Source: Pseudarthrobacter siccitolerans (GTDB taxonomy: Bacteria; Actinomycetota; Actinomycetes; Actinomycetales; Micrococcaceae). From it: a DNA stretch of 64,000 nucleotides. Made by a program: the position numbers and the translations under genes. Within the stretch, counting starts at the first letter, position 1, and the number at the start of each line of letters is the position of its first letter. Where the stretch lies: positions 3,162,001 to 3,226,000 of the forward strand of contig NZ_JAUSXB010000001.1 of assembly GCF_030823375.1 (NCBI RefSeq), given 5' to 3'. Positions 43,321 to 52,205 of the stretch are shown here, in pieces. The notes below the pieces were generated by a model. That model was not told where the DNA came from. It searched no databases and saw nothing but the letters and a program-made list of their open reading frames with translations.

Positions 43321-43938
43321 TCACGATTCCTTGACGATGATGCTGCCTACCTGGGTGGCGATGCGCCGCATGTCCTTGGTGACGTCCACCAGCTGGTTGG
43401 CAATATCGCGGTTGCGGGAGTACTGCGCCCACTTCATGTCGCTGATCATGTCCGCCACCCACACCCGGTGCGTCCGTTCGGCGCGCTTTGCCAGCCGGAG
43501 GATTTCGATCCAGTAGTCCTCCAGATCGTCCAGGTCGTCGAGCCGGCGCATGGCGTCCACCGTGAGCTCGGCTTGCCGGCTGATGATTTCCAGCTGGTCC
43601 GCGGCCCGTTTGGGCAGCCGCTCCAGCCGGTACAGCGCCACCAGTTCTGCGGCGGCATCCAGCTTCTCGATGGCCTCATTGAGGTAGCGGGAGAGGGCGT
43701 ACATGTCCTCGCGCGGCAGCGGATTCACGAAACTGGTGCGCATATGGGTGAGCAGGGCGAAATGCAGTTCGGCGGACCGTGCCTCGTGGTTGTGCATGTC
43801 CTCCACGAGCTTGCCGTGCTCGTCGGCGGGGACACCGAGGATTTCGGCGAGCGTGGCGCTGCCCAACACGATTTGCTGCGCCATTTGCGATAAGAGGTTC
43901 AGCCCGGCGGGCTCCTGGGGAAAAAGGCGCAGTTTCAC
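43321..43938 (-). CDS. DUF47 family (PhoU-like, Pit accessory) protein
   Basis: 205-residue all-helical protein of the DUF47/YkaA family, distantly related to PhoU. MKLRLFPQEPAGLNLLSQMA at the start, EDMHNHEARSAELHFALLTHMRTSFVNPLPREDMYALSRYLNEAIEKLDAA in the middle. It is upstream of and nearly touching pit, and genes of this family usually accompany Pit transporters and tune them. Confidence 0.9.
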   Translation of the reverse strand: MKLRLFPQEPAGLNLLSQMAQQIVLGSATLAEILGVPADEHGKLVEDMHNHEARSAELHFALLTHMRTSFVNPLPREDMYALSRYLNEAIEKLDAAAELVALYRLERLPKRAADQLEIISRQAELTVDAMRRLDDLDDLEDYWIEILRLAKRAERTHRVWVADMISDMKWAQYSRNRDIANQLVDVTKDMRRIATQVGSIIVKES

Positions 43939-44287
43939 TTAGTTACCGGTCTCCGGGAAAAGTACAGGGCGGGAGTTGCCTGCCGTGTGACCTGACCCCG
44001 GCGCAACCAACGCTAACTCTACCGGTCCGCAAAAGGCCCCTGAAATGGGCTAACAGGGAAGTGGCCAGCCAAGACCTGGTTGGCAGGCGGCGGGCATAAA
44101 AATGGTGCCGAACCGGATACGCCTCTCGGCGGTAGGCCGCTCTAGGCGGCTAAATGTTGAAGCCCGGGGGTTTCGCGGCTCGGCACCAGTTTCAGTGTTC
44201 TACGTTGGTTGGCCCAAGTCAACATTGACAGATGCGCGGTCTTGGGCCACTGGAATTGGGCCCTCCCTGCCGGGCATCCCCGCTGCC
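43939..44287. other. Intergenic region with two strong stems
   Basis: About 350 bp without a supported gene. GGTGCCG (44104-44110) pairs with CGGCACC (44181-44187) around an 70-nt multi-hairpin segment. GGCCCAAG (44211-44218) pairs with CTTGGGCC (44241-44248). It could be a structured RNA or a pair of terminators; the promoter of the DUF47-pit genes must lie at its left end. Confidence 0.45.
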
Positions 44288-44947
44288 TTAGTCCAGCTCG
44301 CCCAGCCGCCAGGCGTTGGCGGCGTGCTCGAGGTCTTCGGCGGTTTTCACCAGCTGGTGGGAGTTGCGGGTGAGTTTGCTCGCGTGGGCCTCGTTGCCGT
44401 AGTCGGCACCATCGGCAAGCGTCGCCTGGCCGAGCGCCACCACACGGCAGAACGCGGCGGAACGTTCCAGCGCAACGTCGAACTCGCCGTCGAACGCGCC
44501 GGACAGGATGGCGTCCGCCATCGTCTTCATCTCGTCCGCTCCGGGAGGCTCGGCGGCACCTGCCACCACATTGGAAACCTGGGCCGTGTCCTTGCCGGCC
44601 CGGAAGTACACGGAAATGCGCTCCGGGTCCTGCACCGTGGCCGCCCGCAAGGCGTAGAGGCGCCAGAGTGCGCCGGGAAGCGACCTGGCCGGGCTCTCCG
44701 CCCACATCTCGGCAATGGCGTCCAGTCCCTGCTCGTCGGCAAGCCGGACGAGCCGCTCGGTCACCGCCGGATCATCGCTGTCGCGGCCGTGCCGGACCAG
44801 CGCCTGCGCGGCGAGGTGGGCGGCTTCGGACACCCGCGCGGGATCTGCGCCGCCGGCAAAAGGCTCGAAGTCCACGGGGGCGAAAGGCTTCGGCTTATGG
44901 TGCCGGTTGGCGCCGCCGTACGGACTGGGACCTGGTTGCTCGCTCAT
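44288..44947 (-). CDS. Conserved hypothetical protein (219 aa)
   Basis: Cytoplasmic, helix-rich protein. After a Pro/Gly/His-rich N-terminus come helices such as RVSEAAHLAAQALVRHG, AVTERLVRLADEQGLDAIAEMWAES and LPGALWRLYALRAATVQDPERI. It ends AEDLEHAANAWRLGELD. The overall pattern matches a family of unnamed actinobacterial proteins; no function known to me. ATG 44947 (MSEQPGPSP) is preferred over the upstream in-frame start at 44956. Confidence 0.75.
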   Translation of the reverse strand: MSEQPGPSPYGGANRHHKPKPFAPVDFEPFAGGADPARVSEAAHLAAQALVRHGRDSDDPAVTERLVRLADEQGLDAIAEMWAESPARSLPGALWRLYALRAATVQDPERISVYFRAGKDTAQVSNVVAGAAEPPGADEMKTMADAILSGAFDGEFDVALERSAAFCRVVALGQATLADGADYGNEAHASKLTRNSHQLVKTAEDLEHAANAWRLGELD

Positions 44948-45125
44948 GCCACCCACGCTACTCCTGTGCCCTGCCGGAAATCGAGCATCAGGACCCCGGT
45001 CAACGAGCCCGACGACGGGTCCCCACTTGCGTTCAATGGGGCCGGAACCATGGGTTAGAGTATTAAATGTCCAGAAATGGACTGGGCCGGGCAGGCCGGC
45101 ACAGCGTGCCGCTACAGCCCGGCAG

Positions 45126-45198
45126 GGGCCTTTAGCTCAGTTGGTAGAGCATCGGACTTTTAATCCGTGGGTCGTGGGTTCGAGCCCCACAGGGCCCA
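45126..45198 (+). tRNA. tRNA-Lys (anticodon TTT)
   Basis: 73-nt cloverleaf. Acceptor GGGCCTT/AGGGCCC (one T-G), D arm GCTC/GAGC, anticodon loop CTTTTAA giving TTT, T arm GTGGG TTCGAGC CCCAC, discriminator A. CCA is not encoded. It lies in the gap between the divergent hypothetical gene and lacI, with its own terminator. Confidence 0.97.
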
Positions 45199-45216
45199 CT
45201 CTTTACGAAGAGCGGG

Positions 45217-45253
45217 AATCCCCCGGCAGCCTCCCAAGGCCGCCGGGGGATTT
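45217..45253 (+). terminator. Terminator after tRNA-Lys
   Basis: AATCCCCCGGC (45217-45227) pairs with GCCGGGGGATT (45242-45252) around a 14-nt loop, followed by TCTCGTT. Confidence 0.8.
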
Positions 45254-45357
45254 CTCGTTGGGCCACGGGCATCAAACCGGGGTTAGGGGTTGGTGGCAAC
45301 AACTGACAGAAACAGGACAGGGACCAGCCAGCCAACGGGTTACCGGCAGCAAGCGGG

Positions 45358-45363
45358 CACAAT
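45358..45363 (+). promoter_or_regulatory. Candidate leaderless -10 hexamer of lacI-type gene
   Basis: CACAAT ends 6 nt before ATG 45370, and no Shine-Dalgarno sequence precedes the ATG. Confidence 0.4.
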
Positions 45364-45369
45364 GGGGAC

Positions 45370-46386
45370 ATGACAAAAAGCAGCACCGGGCGGCTGCCGC
45401 GGCTCGAGGACGTGGCAGAACTTGCTGGTGTTTCGCACCAGACCGTTTCCCGGGTAGTCAACGGCCACCCCAACGTCAGCAAGGCAACGCGTGAAAAGGT
45501 CGAGGCCGCCATCGCGCAGTTGGGCTACCGGCGGAACACCGCGGCACGGAGCCTGGTGACCCGGCGCTCGCAGACCATCGGCGTACTGGGCAGCGAGCTT
45601 TCACAGTACGGCCCGGCCAACACGATGCTGGGGGTGGAGCGCGCGGCGCGGGACGCCGGCTACTTCGTCAGCATCGCCGCGCTGCGTTCCGTCGGCAGGG
45701 ACGCCATCTTCGATGCGCTGCGGCACTTCACCGACCAGTCCGTGGACGGGATTGCTGTCCTGGTGCCGCACACCGAAACCCTGCGGATCCTGGAAGAGTT
45801 CAACCCCGGGGTGCCGGTGGTGGCCGTCGGGTCGCCGGGCAATGATGCCGTCAGTGGCGCGATGGTGGACCAGGAACGCGGTGCCCGGATCGCCGTCGGC
45901 CATCTCATCGAACTCGGGCACCGCAGGATCGGCCACGTTGCCGGGCCGGCGGACTGGATCGACGGCGCGCTCCGCACCGACGGGTGGCGCGCGGCCCTGA
46001 AGCAGGCAGGTCTGGACGATGACCTGCTGCTGGAAGGTGACTGGAGCGCGGAAAGCGGCTACGCGATCGGGCGGCGCCTGGCGGCGGAGCGGACGGCAAC
46101 CGCCCTGTTTGTCGGCAACGACCAAATGGCCCTCGGCGTGCTGCGGGCGTTCAACGAGGCAGGCGTGCGGGTGCCCGACGACGTCTCCGTAGTGGGATTC
46201 GACGATCAGCCCGAATCGGGCTACTTCACCCCGCCCCTCACCACGGTGCGCCAGGACTTCGAAGAGCTGGGCAGGCGCTGCATGGATGCCATGCTGAAGG
46301 AAATTGAAGCCGGGGCCCCGGTGACTTCCACAGTGGTCACCCCGGAGCTGGTGCCGCGGGAGAGCACCGCAGCACCGCACCCCTAG
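45370..46386 (+). CDS. LacI-family transcriptional regulator (lac-like HTH)
   Basis: 338 residues. The helix-turn-helix RLEDVAELAGVSHQTVSRVVNG is very close to E. coli LacI (VAEYAGVSYQTVSRVVN), with His-Gln at the specificity positions where LacI has Tyr-Gln. The C-terminal part is a periplasmic-binding-like sugar sensor (GVLGSELSQYGPANTMLGVERAARDAGYF). Such an HTH should recognise TTGTGAGCGCTCACAA-like operators; a near-perfect one lies at the araB promoter 2.7 kb downstream. mmuM follows by 24 bp but has its own candidate promoter. Confidence 0.9.
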   Translation: MTKSSTGRLPRLEDVAELAGVSHQTVSRVVNGHPNVSKATREKVEAAIAQLGYRRNTAARSLVTRRSQTIGVLGSELSQYGPANTMLGVERAARDAGYFVSIAALRSVGRDAIFDALRHFTDQSVDGIAVLVPHTETLRILEEFNPGVPVVAVGSPGNDAVSGAMVDQERGARIAVGHLIELGHRRIGHVAGPADWIDGALRTDGWRAALKQAGLDDDLLLEGDWSAESGYAIGRRLAAERTATALFVGNDQMALGVLRAFNEAGVRVPDDVSVVGFDDQPESGYFTPPLTTVRQDFEELGRRCMDAMLKEIEAGAPVTSTVVTPELVPRESTAAPHP

Positions 46387-46400
46387 CACCGCCTTCGCTG

Positions 46401-46406
46401 TAGCCT
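46401..46406 (+). promoter_or_regulatory. Candidate leaderless -10 hexamer of mmuM
   Basis: TAGCCT ends exactly 6 nt before ATG 46413, which is in frame with the GTG at 46410. Confidence 0.4.
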
Positions 46407-46409
46407 GAA

Positions 46410-47396
46410 GTGATGCCCCAGCCTGACATGATGCCCCGCAGCAACGCCCTGCCCCGACTGCTCGACGCCGGAGAGAACCTGGTTCTGGACGGTGCGCTGG
46501 CCACGGAGCTTGAAGCGCATGGCTGCGACCTCGAGGACCCGCTGTGGTCCGCTAAAGTCCTGCTGGAGCAGCCGGAACTCGTCAGGCGGGTCCACCTCGA
46601 CTACTTCAAAGCCGGGGCGCGCGTCGCCATCACCGCCAGCTACCAGGCCACGCCGTTGGGGTTTGCGCGCCGGGGAATTCCTGAAGCCGAAGCCTTGGAA
46701 CGCGTTGCCATGAGCGTTCGCCTGGCTGACGAGGCCCGCCGTGAGTACCTGGCCGGGAACCCGGAGTCCGGTCCGCTGCTGGTGGCCGGATCTGTTGGAC
46801 CGTACGGGGCCTACCTTGCCGACGGGTCCGAATACCGCGGCGACTACACGCTCACCAGGAACGAATTTATGGAATTCCACCGGCCGCGGGTCGCGGCGCT
46901 CGTGGCAGCGGGAGCCGATGTCCTTGCCTGCGAAACGTTGCCCTCACTGCCTGAAGCTGAGGCGCTGCTGGAACTGATTGCGGAGTTCGACGTCGGATCC
47001 TGGCTGACGTTCACGCTCCGGGACGGAGCGCACATCAGTGACGGCACGCCGCTCGAACGGGTAGCGGAGCTCTGCAATGCTGAGCCGCTGGTCGCCGCCA
47101 TTGGTGTGAACTGCGTTCCGCTGGAGTTGGTCACCCCGGCATTGGACGCTTTAGGCCGGGCCAGCCGCAAACCGCTGATCGCCTACCCCAACTCCGGGGA
47201 AACCTACGACGCCACCACCAAGACCTGGGGACCGGCCGTGTCCGCCCGCGGAGGGGCAGGAACCGAACGGCCGCCGGCCAGCCTCGTGGAAGGAATCCCG
47301 GCGTGGCAGGAACGTGGCGTGCGCATGGTGGGTGGCTGCTGCCGGACCACACCAAACGACATTGCCGCTTTGGCACGGCTCTGGCGGCAGCCCTAA
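46410..47396 (+). CDS. mmuM: Homocysteine S-methyltransferase
   Basis: Transfers a methyl group from S-methylmethionine (or SAM) to homocysteine, giving methionine. 328 residues, TIM barrel. DGALATELEAHGCDLEDPLWSAKVLLEQPELV is the conserved start. Zinc ligands are the Cys in AAIGVNCVPLELV and the Cys pair in MVGGCCRTTPNDIAAL near the end. ATG 46413 would give a leaderless mRNA; GTG 46410 adds one residue. The cognate permease candidate is at 9951-11414. Confidence 0.92.
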   Translation: MMPQPDMMPRSNALPRLLDAGENLVLDGALATELEAHGCDLEDPLWSAKVLLEQPELVRRVHLDYFKAGARVAITASYQATPLGFARRGIPEAEALERVAMSVRLADEARREYLAGNPESGPLLVAGSVGPYGAYLADGSEYRGDYTLTRNEFMEFHRPRVAALVAAGADVLACETLPSLPEAEALLELIAEFDVGSWLTFTLRDGAHISDGTPLERVAELCNAEPLVAAIGVNCVPLELVTPALDALGRASRKPLIAYPNSGETYDATTKTWGPAVSARGGAGTERPPASLVEGIPAWQERGVRMVGGCCRTTPNDIAALARLWRQP

Positions 47397-47433
47397 TTTC
47401 GCCGCGTGACCTGAGATCACAACCGGCGACTCA

Positions 47434-47931
47434 CTAGGCAGCGGGGGACTTCTGCCGGGCTGCCTGGACGCGGCGGGGCCAGCGGGTAAAACTGGGCCAG
47501 TAGTTCATGACGGCATAGGCTGCCAGCGCCGCAGCCATGTGCACGTGGAGCATCAGTTGGAGCGAGTACCCCGCGGGCGAGGCCGCCTCGACGGCTGGGC
47601 GAGGACCTTGGGCGGTGTCAACGTTCTGCATATTGCCGCCGTGCCCATGACCGGACAGCCCCTCGCCGGAACCGCCGGAAAACGCTGCAAACCCCAGATG
47701 GAGCAGTTGCTGGGCGAGTCCGCACGCGAGCAGCACGGCCCAGCCGGGCAAGCTGAACCGGCCCACCATCGCTGCCGCCATGCCCATCAGCGCAGCCACG
47801 GCCGCGAGGATCATCAGTGAGGGCACCGGTCCGCCGGCTGCCACATGCGCCACCAATCCAAGCCCGGTGGAGAGCGGGCCGGCCAACCATACGCGGGATG
47901 CAGTGCGCTCTTTGGGTTGCACGGTTTCCAC
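47434..47931 (-). CDS. Hypothetical membrane protein (165 aa)
   Basis: Four predicted helices: WLAGPLSTGLGLVAHVAAGG, LMILAAVAALMGMAAAMVG, AVLLACGLAQQLLHLGFAAF and LMLHVHMAAALAAYAVMNYW. Between helices 3 and 4 is a Gly/His-rich extracytoplasmic loop (LSGHGHGGNMQN). His residues in helix 3 and HVHM in helix 4 could bind a metal, as in copper-resistance membrane proteins, but this is only suggestive. No family recognised. Confidence 0.65.
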   Translation of the reverse strand: METVQPKERTASRVWLAGPLSTGLGLVAHVAAGGPVPSLMILAAVAALMGMAAAMVGRFSLPGWAVLLACGLAQQLLHLGFAAFSGGSGEGLSGHGHGGNMQNVDTAQGPRPAVEAASPAGYSLQLMLHVHMAAALAAYAVMNYWPSFTRWPRRVQAARQKSPAA

Positions 47932-48082
47932 GGAGCCCCTTCTTGTCGCCTGGCGTTTGTTCCGGCGGGTTCATCCTGTCCCTACCCCTTTTGGGCAGCC
48001 TCGCACAGTTTTTCCGGGCTTCGGGTGCAGTACGCATGGAGCTGGACGTGCAGCCGCATGCCGGGTTTCGAAACTCCTGGCA

Positions 48083-48111
48083 TTGACTTCATTGTTGTTA
48101 GCGCTCACAAT
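48083..48111 (+). promoter_or_regulatory. Candidate araBDA promoter
   Basis: TTGACT (48083-48088), 17 nt, CACAAT (48106-48111). The -10 overlaps the right half of the lac-like operator. The araB ATG is at 48155 with GGAGG upstream. Confidence 0.6.
48095..48110. promoter_or_regulatory. lac-type operator at the araB promoter
   Basis: TTGTTAGCGCTCACAA differs from the ideal symmetric lac operator TTGTGAGCGCTCACAA at one position. It fills the spacer and -10 of the araB promoter, so a LacI-type repressor bound here would block transcription. Confidence 0.7.
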
Positions 48112-48154
48112 TAAGAGCGCCGTGAAGCTGCGGCAGCTACTGGAGGAAAGTTTT

Positions 48155-49921
48155 ATGGACGTCAGAGTGGACATGGACAATTACGTCATCGGCGTGGACT
48201 ACGGAACGCTGTCAGGACGGGCCGTGGTGGTCCGGGTGCGGGACGGCGAGGAGCTCGGCAGCGGCGTGTACGAGTACCCGCATGCAGTGGTTACGGATGT
48301 ACTTCCGGAGGACCTGGCGGGCCACGGCACTGACGGAAAGAGCGTCAGGCTTCCGGGGGAATGGGCGCTTCAGGTGCCGAACGACTACCGGGACGTCCTG
48401 CGCAACGCTGTTCCCGCCGCCATCGCTGACGCCGGGATTGACCCGGCCGCCGTCGTCGGAATCGCCACGGACTTCACCGCCTGCACCATGGTGCCGGTGA
48501 AGGCGGACGGCACCCCGCTGAACGAGCTCCCGGGGTTCGAAAACCGCCCCCACGCCTACGTGAAGCTCTGGCGCCACCACGCCGCCCAGCCGCAGGCGGA
48601 CAGGATCAACCAGCTCGCCGCCGAACGCGGCGAGGACTGGCTGCCGCGCTACGGCGGCCTGATCTCCTCGGAGTGGGAGTTCGCCAAAGGCCTGCAGCTG
48701 CTGGAAGAGGACCCCGACGCCTATTCCGAAATGGACCACTGGGTGGAGGCCGCGGACTGGATCGTCTGGCAGCTGTGCGGCCAGTACGTCCGGAATGCGT
48801 GCACCGCCGGCTACAAGGGCATTTACCAGGACGGGCGGTACCCGTCGGAGGACTTCCTGGCGGCACTGAACCCCCAGTTCAAGGATTTCGTCAGCGCCAA
48901 GCTGGAACACACCATTGGCCGCCTGGGCGACGCCGCGGGCTACCTCACCGCGGAGGCTGCTGAATGGACCGGCCTTCCCGAGGGCATCGCCGTCGCTGTG
49001 GGCAACGTGGACGCCCACGTCACCGCTCCTGCCGCGCGCGCAGTGGATCCGGGCCAGCTGGTGGCCATCATGGGCACCTCCACCTGCCATGTCATGAACG
49101 GCACGGAGCTCCGCGAAGTGCCCGGGATGTGCGGCGTGGTTGACGGCGGCATCGTGGACGGACTCTGGGGCTACGAAGCCGGCCAGTCCGGCGTGGGCGA
49201 CATCTTTGGCTGGTTTACCAAGTACGGGGTGCCGCCGGAATACCATCAGGCCGCCGACGCCGCGGGGCTGGGCATCCACGAATACCTCACCGGCCTCGCC
49301 TCCCGGCAGGCCATCGGTGAACACGGCCTCATCGCCTTGGACTGGCACTCGGGCAACCGCTCAGTGCTGGTGGACCATGAGCTGTCCGGCATCGTGGTGG
49401 GCCAGACCCTCGCCACCCGGCCCGAGGACACCTACCGCGCGCTGCTGGAAGCCACCGCCTTCGGCACCCGGACCATCGTGGACGCCTTCCGTGACTCCGG
49501 TGTCCCGGTCAAGGAGTTCATCGTGGCCGGCGGCCTGCTCAAGAATCCGCTCCTGATGCAGATCTATGCGGATGCCACCGGACTGCAGCTATCCACCATC
49601 GGTTCAGCCCAGGGCCCGGCCCTGGGCTCGGCCATCCACGCCGCCGTCGCCGCCGGTAAGTATGCCAACATCCGCGAAGCTGCCGCCGCCATGGGTTCGG
49701 AACCGGGCGAGGTGTACACCCCGATTCCTGAAAACGTGGCCGCCTACGAGGAACTGTTCCAGGAATACAAGACACTGCACGACTACTTCGGCCGCGGCAC
49801 CAACAACGTAATGCACCGGCTCAAGGCCATCCAGCGCAGGACTGCCGGTTCCCTGGGGGGAGCTGCGGGTTCCCCGGTGGGGGCTGCCGCTGCTGAGGCT
49901 GCCGTGGAGGTATCCGCATGA
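48155..49921 (+). CDS. araB: Ribulokinase
   Basis: FGGY-family kinase that phosphorylates L-ribulose. 588 residues. The N-terminal ATP/substrate region YVIGVDYGTLSGRAVVVRV has the GTLSGR motif typical of AraB; also GIATDFTACTMVPV, AVGNVDAHVTAPAA, IMGTSTCHVMN and EFIVAGGLLKNPLLMQIYAD. ATG 48155 follows GGAGGAAAGTTTT; the longer open frame upstream is not coding. It overlaps araD by 4 bases. Confidence 0.95.
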   Translation: MDVRVDMDNYVIGVDYGTLSGRAVVVRVRDGEELGSGVYEYPHAVVTDVLPEDLAGHGTDGKSVRLPGEWALQVPNDYRDVLRNAVPAAIADAGIDPAAVVGIATDFTACTMVPVKADGTPLNELPGFENRPHAYVKLWRHHAAQPQADRINQLAAERGEDWLPRYGGLISSEWEFAKGLQLLEEDPDAYSEMDHWVEAADWIVWQLCGQYVRNACTAGYKGIYQDGRYPSEDFLAALNPQFKDFVSAKLEHTIGRLGDAAGYLTAEAAEWTGLPEGIAVAVGNVDAHVTAPAARAVDPGQLVAIMGTSTCHVMNGTELREVPGMCGVVDGGIVDGLWGYEAGQSGVGDIFGWFTKYGVPPEYHQAADAAGLGIHEYLTGLASRQAIGEHGLIALDWHSGNRSVLVDHELSGIVVGQTLATRPEDTYRALLEATAFGTRTIVDAFRDSGVPVKEFIVAGGLLKNPLLMQIYADATGLQLSTIGSAQGPALGSAIHAAVAAGKYANIREAAAAMGSEPGEVYTPIPENVAAYEELFQEYKTLHDYFGRGTNNVMHRLKAIQRRTAGSLGGAAGSPVGAAAAEAAVEVSA

Positions 49922-50619
49922 GCGCCGGAACGGGAATCCTCGAAACCATCGCCCGGGTCCGGGACGAAGTCTGCGCCCTGCACGCCGAGCTGACGCGGTA
50001 TGAACTGGTGGTATGGACGGCGGGCAACGTCTCGGCCCGCGTCCCCGGCCACGAGCTGATGGTCATCAAGCCCTCCGGGGTTTCGTATCAGGACCTGACG
50101 CCGGACCAGATGGTGGTCACGGACCTGTACGGCGTGCCTGTTCCGGGAGATGCAACGGGTGAGTGGGGCAACCCGGCGCTGTCGCCGTCGTCGGACACCG
50201 CGGCACATGCCTACGTTTACCGGCACATGCCCGAGGTGGGCGGGGTGGTGCACACGCATTCCACGTACGCCACCGCCTGGGCCGCCCGCGGGGAAGCCAT
50301 CCCGTGCGTGCTCACCATGATGAGCGACGAATTCGGCGGATCCATCCCGGTAGGCCCATTCGCCCTGATCGGCGATGACTCGATCGGCCACGGCATCGTG
50401 GAGACGCTCAAGAACTCCCATTCCCCGGCCGTGCTGATGCAAAACCACGGCCCGTTCACCATCGGCAAGGACGCCAAATCGGCGGTGAAAGCGGCCGTGA
50501 TGTGTGAGGAAGTGGCCCGGACGGTCCACATCTCCCGGCAGCTCGGTGAACCCGTCCCCATCGACCAGGGCCATATCGACTCCCTCTACGCCCGCTACCA
50601 GAACGTCTACGGCCAATAA
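49918..50619 (+). CDS. araD: L-ribulose-5-phosphate 4-epimerase
   Basis: Class II aldolase-family epimerase making D-xylulose 5-phosphate. 233 residues. WTAGNVSARVPGHELMVIKPSGVSY binds phosphate and zinc region; VVHTHSTYATAWAA carries the two zinc His, and MQNHGPFTIGKDAKSAV the third. The order araB-araD-araA differs from the E. coli BAD order. A Gly/Pro/Asn-rich 63-bp gap precedes araA. Confidence 0.95.
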   Translation: MSAGTGILETIARVRDEVCALHAELTRYELVVWTAGNVSARVPGHELMVIKPSGVSYQDLTPDQMVVTDLYGVPVPGDATGEWGNPALSPSSDTAAHAYVYRHMPEVGGVVHTHSTYATAWAARGEAIPCVLTMMSDEFGGSIPVGPFALIGDDSIGHGIVETLKNSHSPAVLMQNHGPFTIGKDAKSAVKAAVMCEEVARTVHISRQLGEPVPIDQGHIDSLYARYQNVYGQ

Positions 50620-50682
50620 CAGCCCGGACAGCAACAGCCCGGCCAATAACGGCCCGCCCAGCTTTACTCCCAAGGAGAACCC

Positions 50683-52203
50683 ATGAGCACCGCAGCAAAC
50701 ACTTCCCTTGACGGTTACGAGGTCTGGTTCCTCACCGGCAGCCAGCACCTTTACGGCGAGGACGTCCTCAAACAGGTGGCCGCCCAGTCCCAGGAGATCG
50801 CCAACCGGCTCAACGCCTCCTCATCGGTGCCGGTCCGGATCGTGTGGAAGCCGGTCCTGACCGATTCCGATGCGATCCGCCGCACCGCCCTTGAGGCCAA
50901 CTCGGACGATTCCGTCATCGGCGTCACCGCCTGGATGCACACGTTCAGCCCGGCCAAGATGTGGATCCAGGGCCTTGACCTGCTCCGCAAGCCGCTGCTG
51001 CACCTGCACACCCAGGCCAACCGGGACCTGCCCTGGGCGGACATCGACTTCGACTTCATGAACCTGAACCAGGCCGCCCACGGCGACCGCGAATTCGGCT
51101 ACATCCAGTCCCGCCTGGGCATCGCCCGCAAAACCGTCGTGGGGCACGTCTCCAACCCCGAGGTGGCCCGCCAAGTGGGTTCCTGGCAGCGCGCCGCAGC
51201 CGGCTGGGCCGCCGTCCGTACCCTGAAGCTGACCCGCTTCGGGGACAACATGCGCAACGTGGCCGTCACCGAAGGCGACAAGACGGAGGCCGAGCTGCGC
51301 TTCGGCGTCGCGGTTAACACCTGGTCCGTCAACGAGCTCGCCGATGCCGTGCACGGCGCCGGAGAGGCCGACGTCGACTCACTCGTTGCCGAGTACGAGG
51401 ACCTTTACGACGTGGTGCCGGAGCTCCGCGCAGGCGCCGCCCGCCACGAAGCGCTCCGCTACGGCGCCCGGATCGAACTGGGCCTGCGTAGCTTCCTGGA
51501 AGCCAACGGATCGGCCGCGTTCACCACGTCGTTCGAGGACCTGGGTGCGCTCCGCCAGCTTCCGGGCCTGGCCGTGCAGCGGCTCATGGCGGCCGGGTAC
51601 GGCTTCGGCGCCGAGGGCGACTGGAAGACCGCCATCCTGGTCCGCGCCGCAAAGGTGATGGGCGCCGGGCTGCCCGGCGGCGCCTCCCTGATGGAGGACT
51701 ACACCTACCACCTGGAGCCCGGGGCGGAAAAGATCCTGGGAGCCCACATGCTGGAGGTCTGCCCGTCCCTGACTGCCGGTAAGCCGCGCCTTGAGATCCA
51801 CCCGCTGGGGATCGGCGGCAAGGAAGACCCTGTCCGGCTGGTGTTCGACGCCGATGCCTCACCGGGCGTGGTGGTGGCTCTGTCCGACATGCGGGACAGG
51901 TTCCGCCTGGTGGCCAACGCCGTCGACGTCGTTCCCCTGGACCAGCCGCTGCCCAACCTGCCGGTGGCCCGCGCCCTCTGGCAGCCTCAGCCGGACTTCG
52001 CCACCTCCGCCGCCGCCTGGCTCACCGCCGGCGCCGCACACCACACCGTGCTCTCCACCCAGGTGGGCATGGACGTGTTCGAGGACTTCGCCGAGATCGC
52101 CAAAACGGAGCTGCTGACCATCGACGAGGGAACCACCATCCGGCAGTTCAAGAAGGACCTCAACTGGAACGCCGCCTACTACAAGCTTGCCGGCGGAATC
52201 TAG
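50683..52203 (+). CDS. araA: L-arabinose isomerase
   Basis: Converts L-arabinose to L-ribulose. 506 residues. Active-site and metal residues are visible: Glu in TTSFEDLG, Glu in [13 protein letters not shown], His in [11 protein letters not shown] and His in [10 protein letters not shown]-terminal [16 protein letters not shown] is the family start. AAGGAG lies 8 nt before ATG. It ends the araBDA operon and converges on the ANTAR gene 2 bp away. Confidence 0.96.
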   Translation: MSTAANTSLDGYEVWFLTGSQHLYGEDVLKQVAAQSQEIANRLNASSSVPVRIVWKPVLTDSDAIRRTALEANSDDSVIGVTAWMHTFSPAKMWIQGLDLLRKPLLHLHTQANRDLPWADIDFDFMNLNQAAHGDREFGYIQSRLGIARKTVVGHVSNPEVARQVGSWQRAAAGWAAVRTLKLTRFGDNMRNVAVTEGDKTEAELRFGVAVNTWSVNELADAVHGAGEADVDSLVAEYEDLYDVVPELRAGAARHEALRYGARIELGLRSFLEANGSAAFTTSFEDLGALRQLPGLAVQRLMAAGYGFGAEGDWKTAILVRAAKVMGAGLPGGASLMEDYTYHLEPGAEKILGAHMLEVCPSLTAGKPRLEIHPLGIGGKEDPVRLVFDADASPGVVVALSDMRDRFRLVANAVDVVPLDQPLPNLPVARALWQPQPDFATSAAAWLTAGAAHHTVLSTQVGMDVFEDFAEIAKTELLTIDEGTTIRQFKKDLNWNAAYYKLAGGI

Positions 52204-52205
52204 GG

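Noticed and set aside
44104-44190. A tRNA-like fold with an apparent CTA (amber) anticodon in loop CTCTAGG and a CCA-like end
   Set aside because: The supposed T arm does not pair, there is no GTTCRA T-loop, positions 8-9 and the D arm are wrong, and a more stable 4-nt-loop hairpin competes with the anticodon loop. It is kept only as a structured segment.
47780-48154. Extended N-terminus for AraB
   Set aside because: The upstream frame runs across the antisense membrane-protein gene, the promoter and the operator; ATG 48155 has a clear GGAGG and matches family length.
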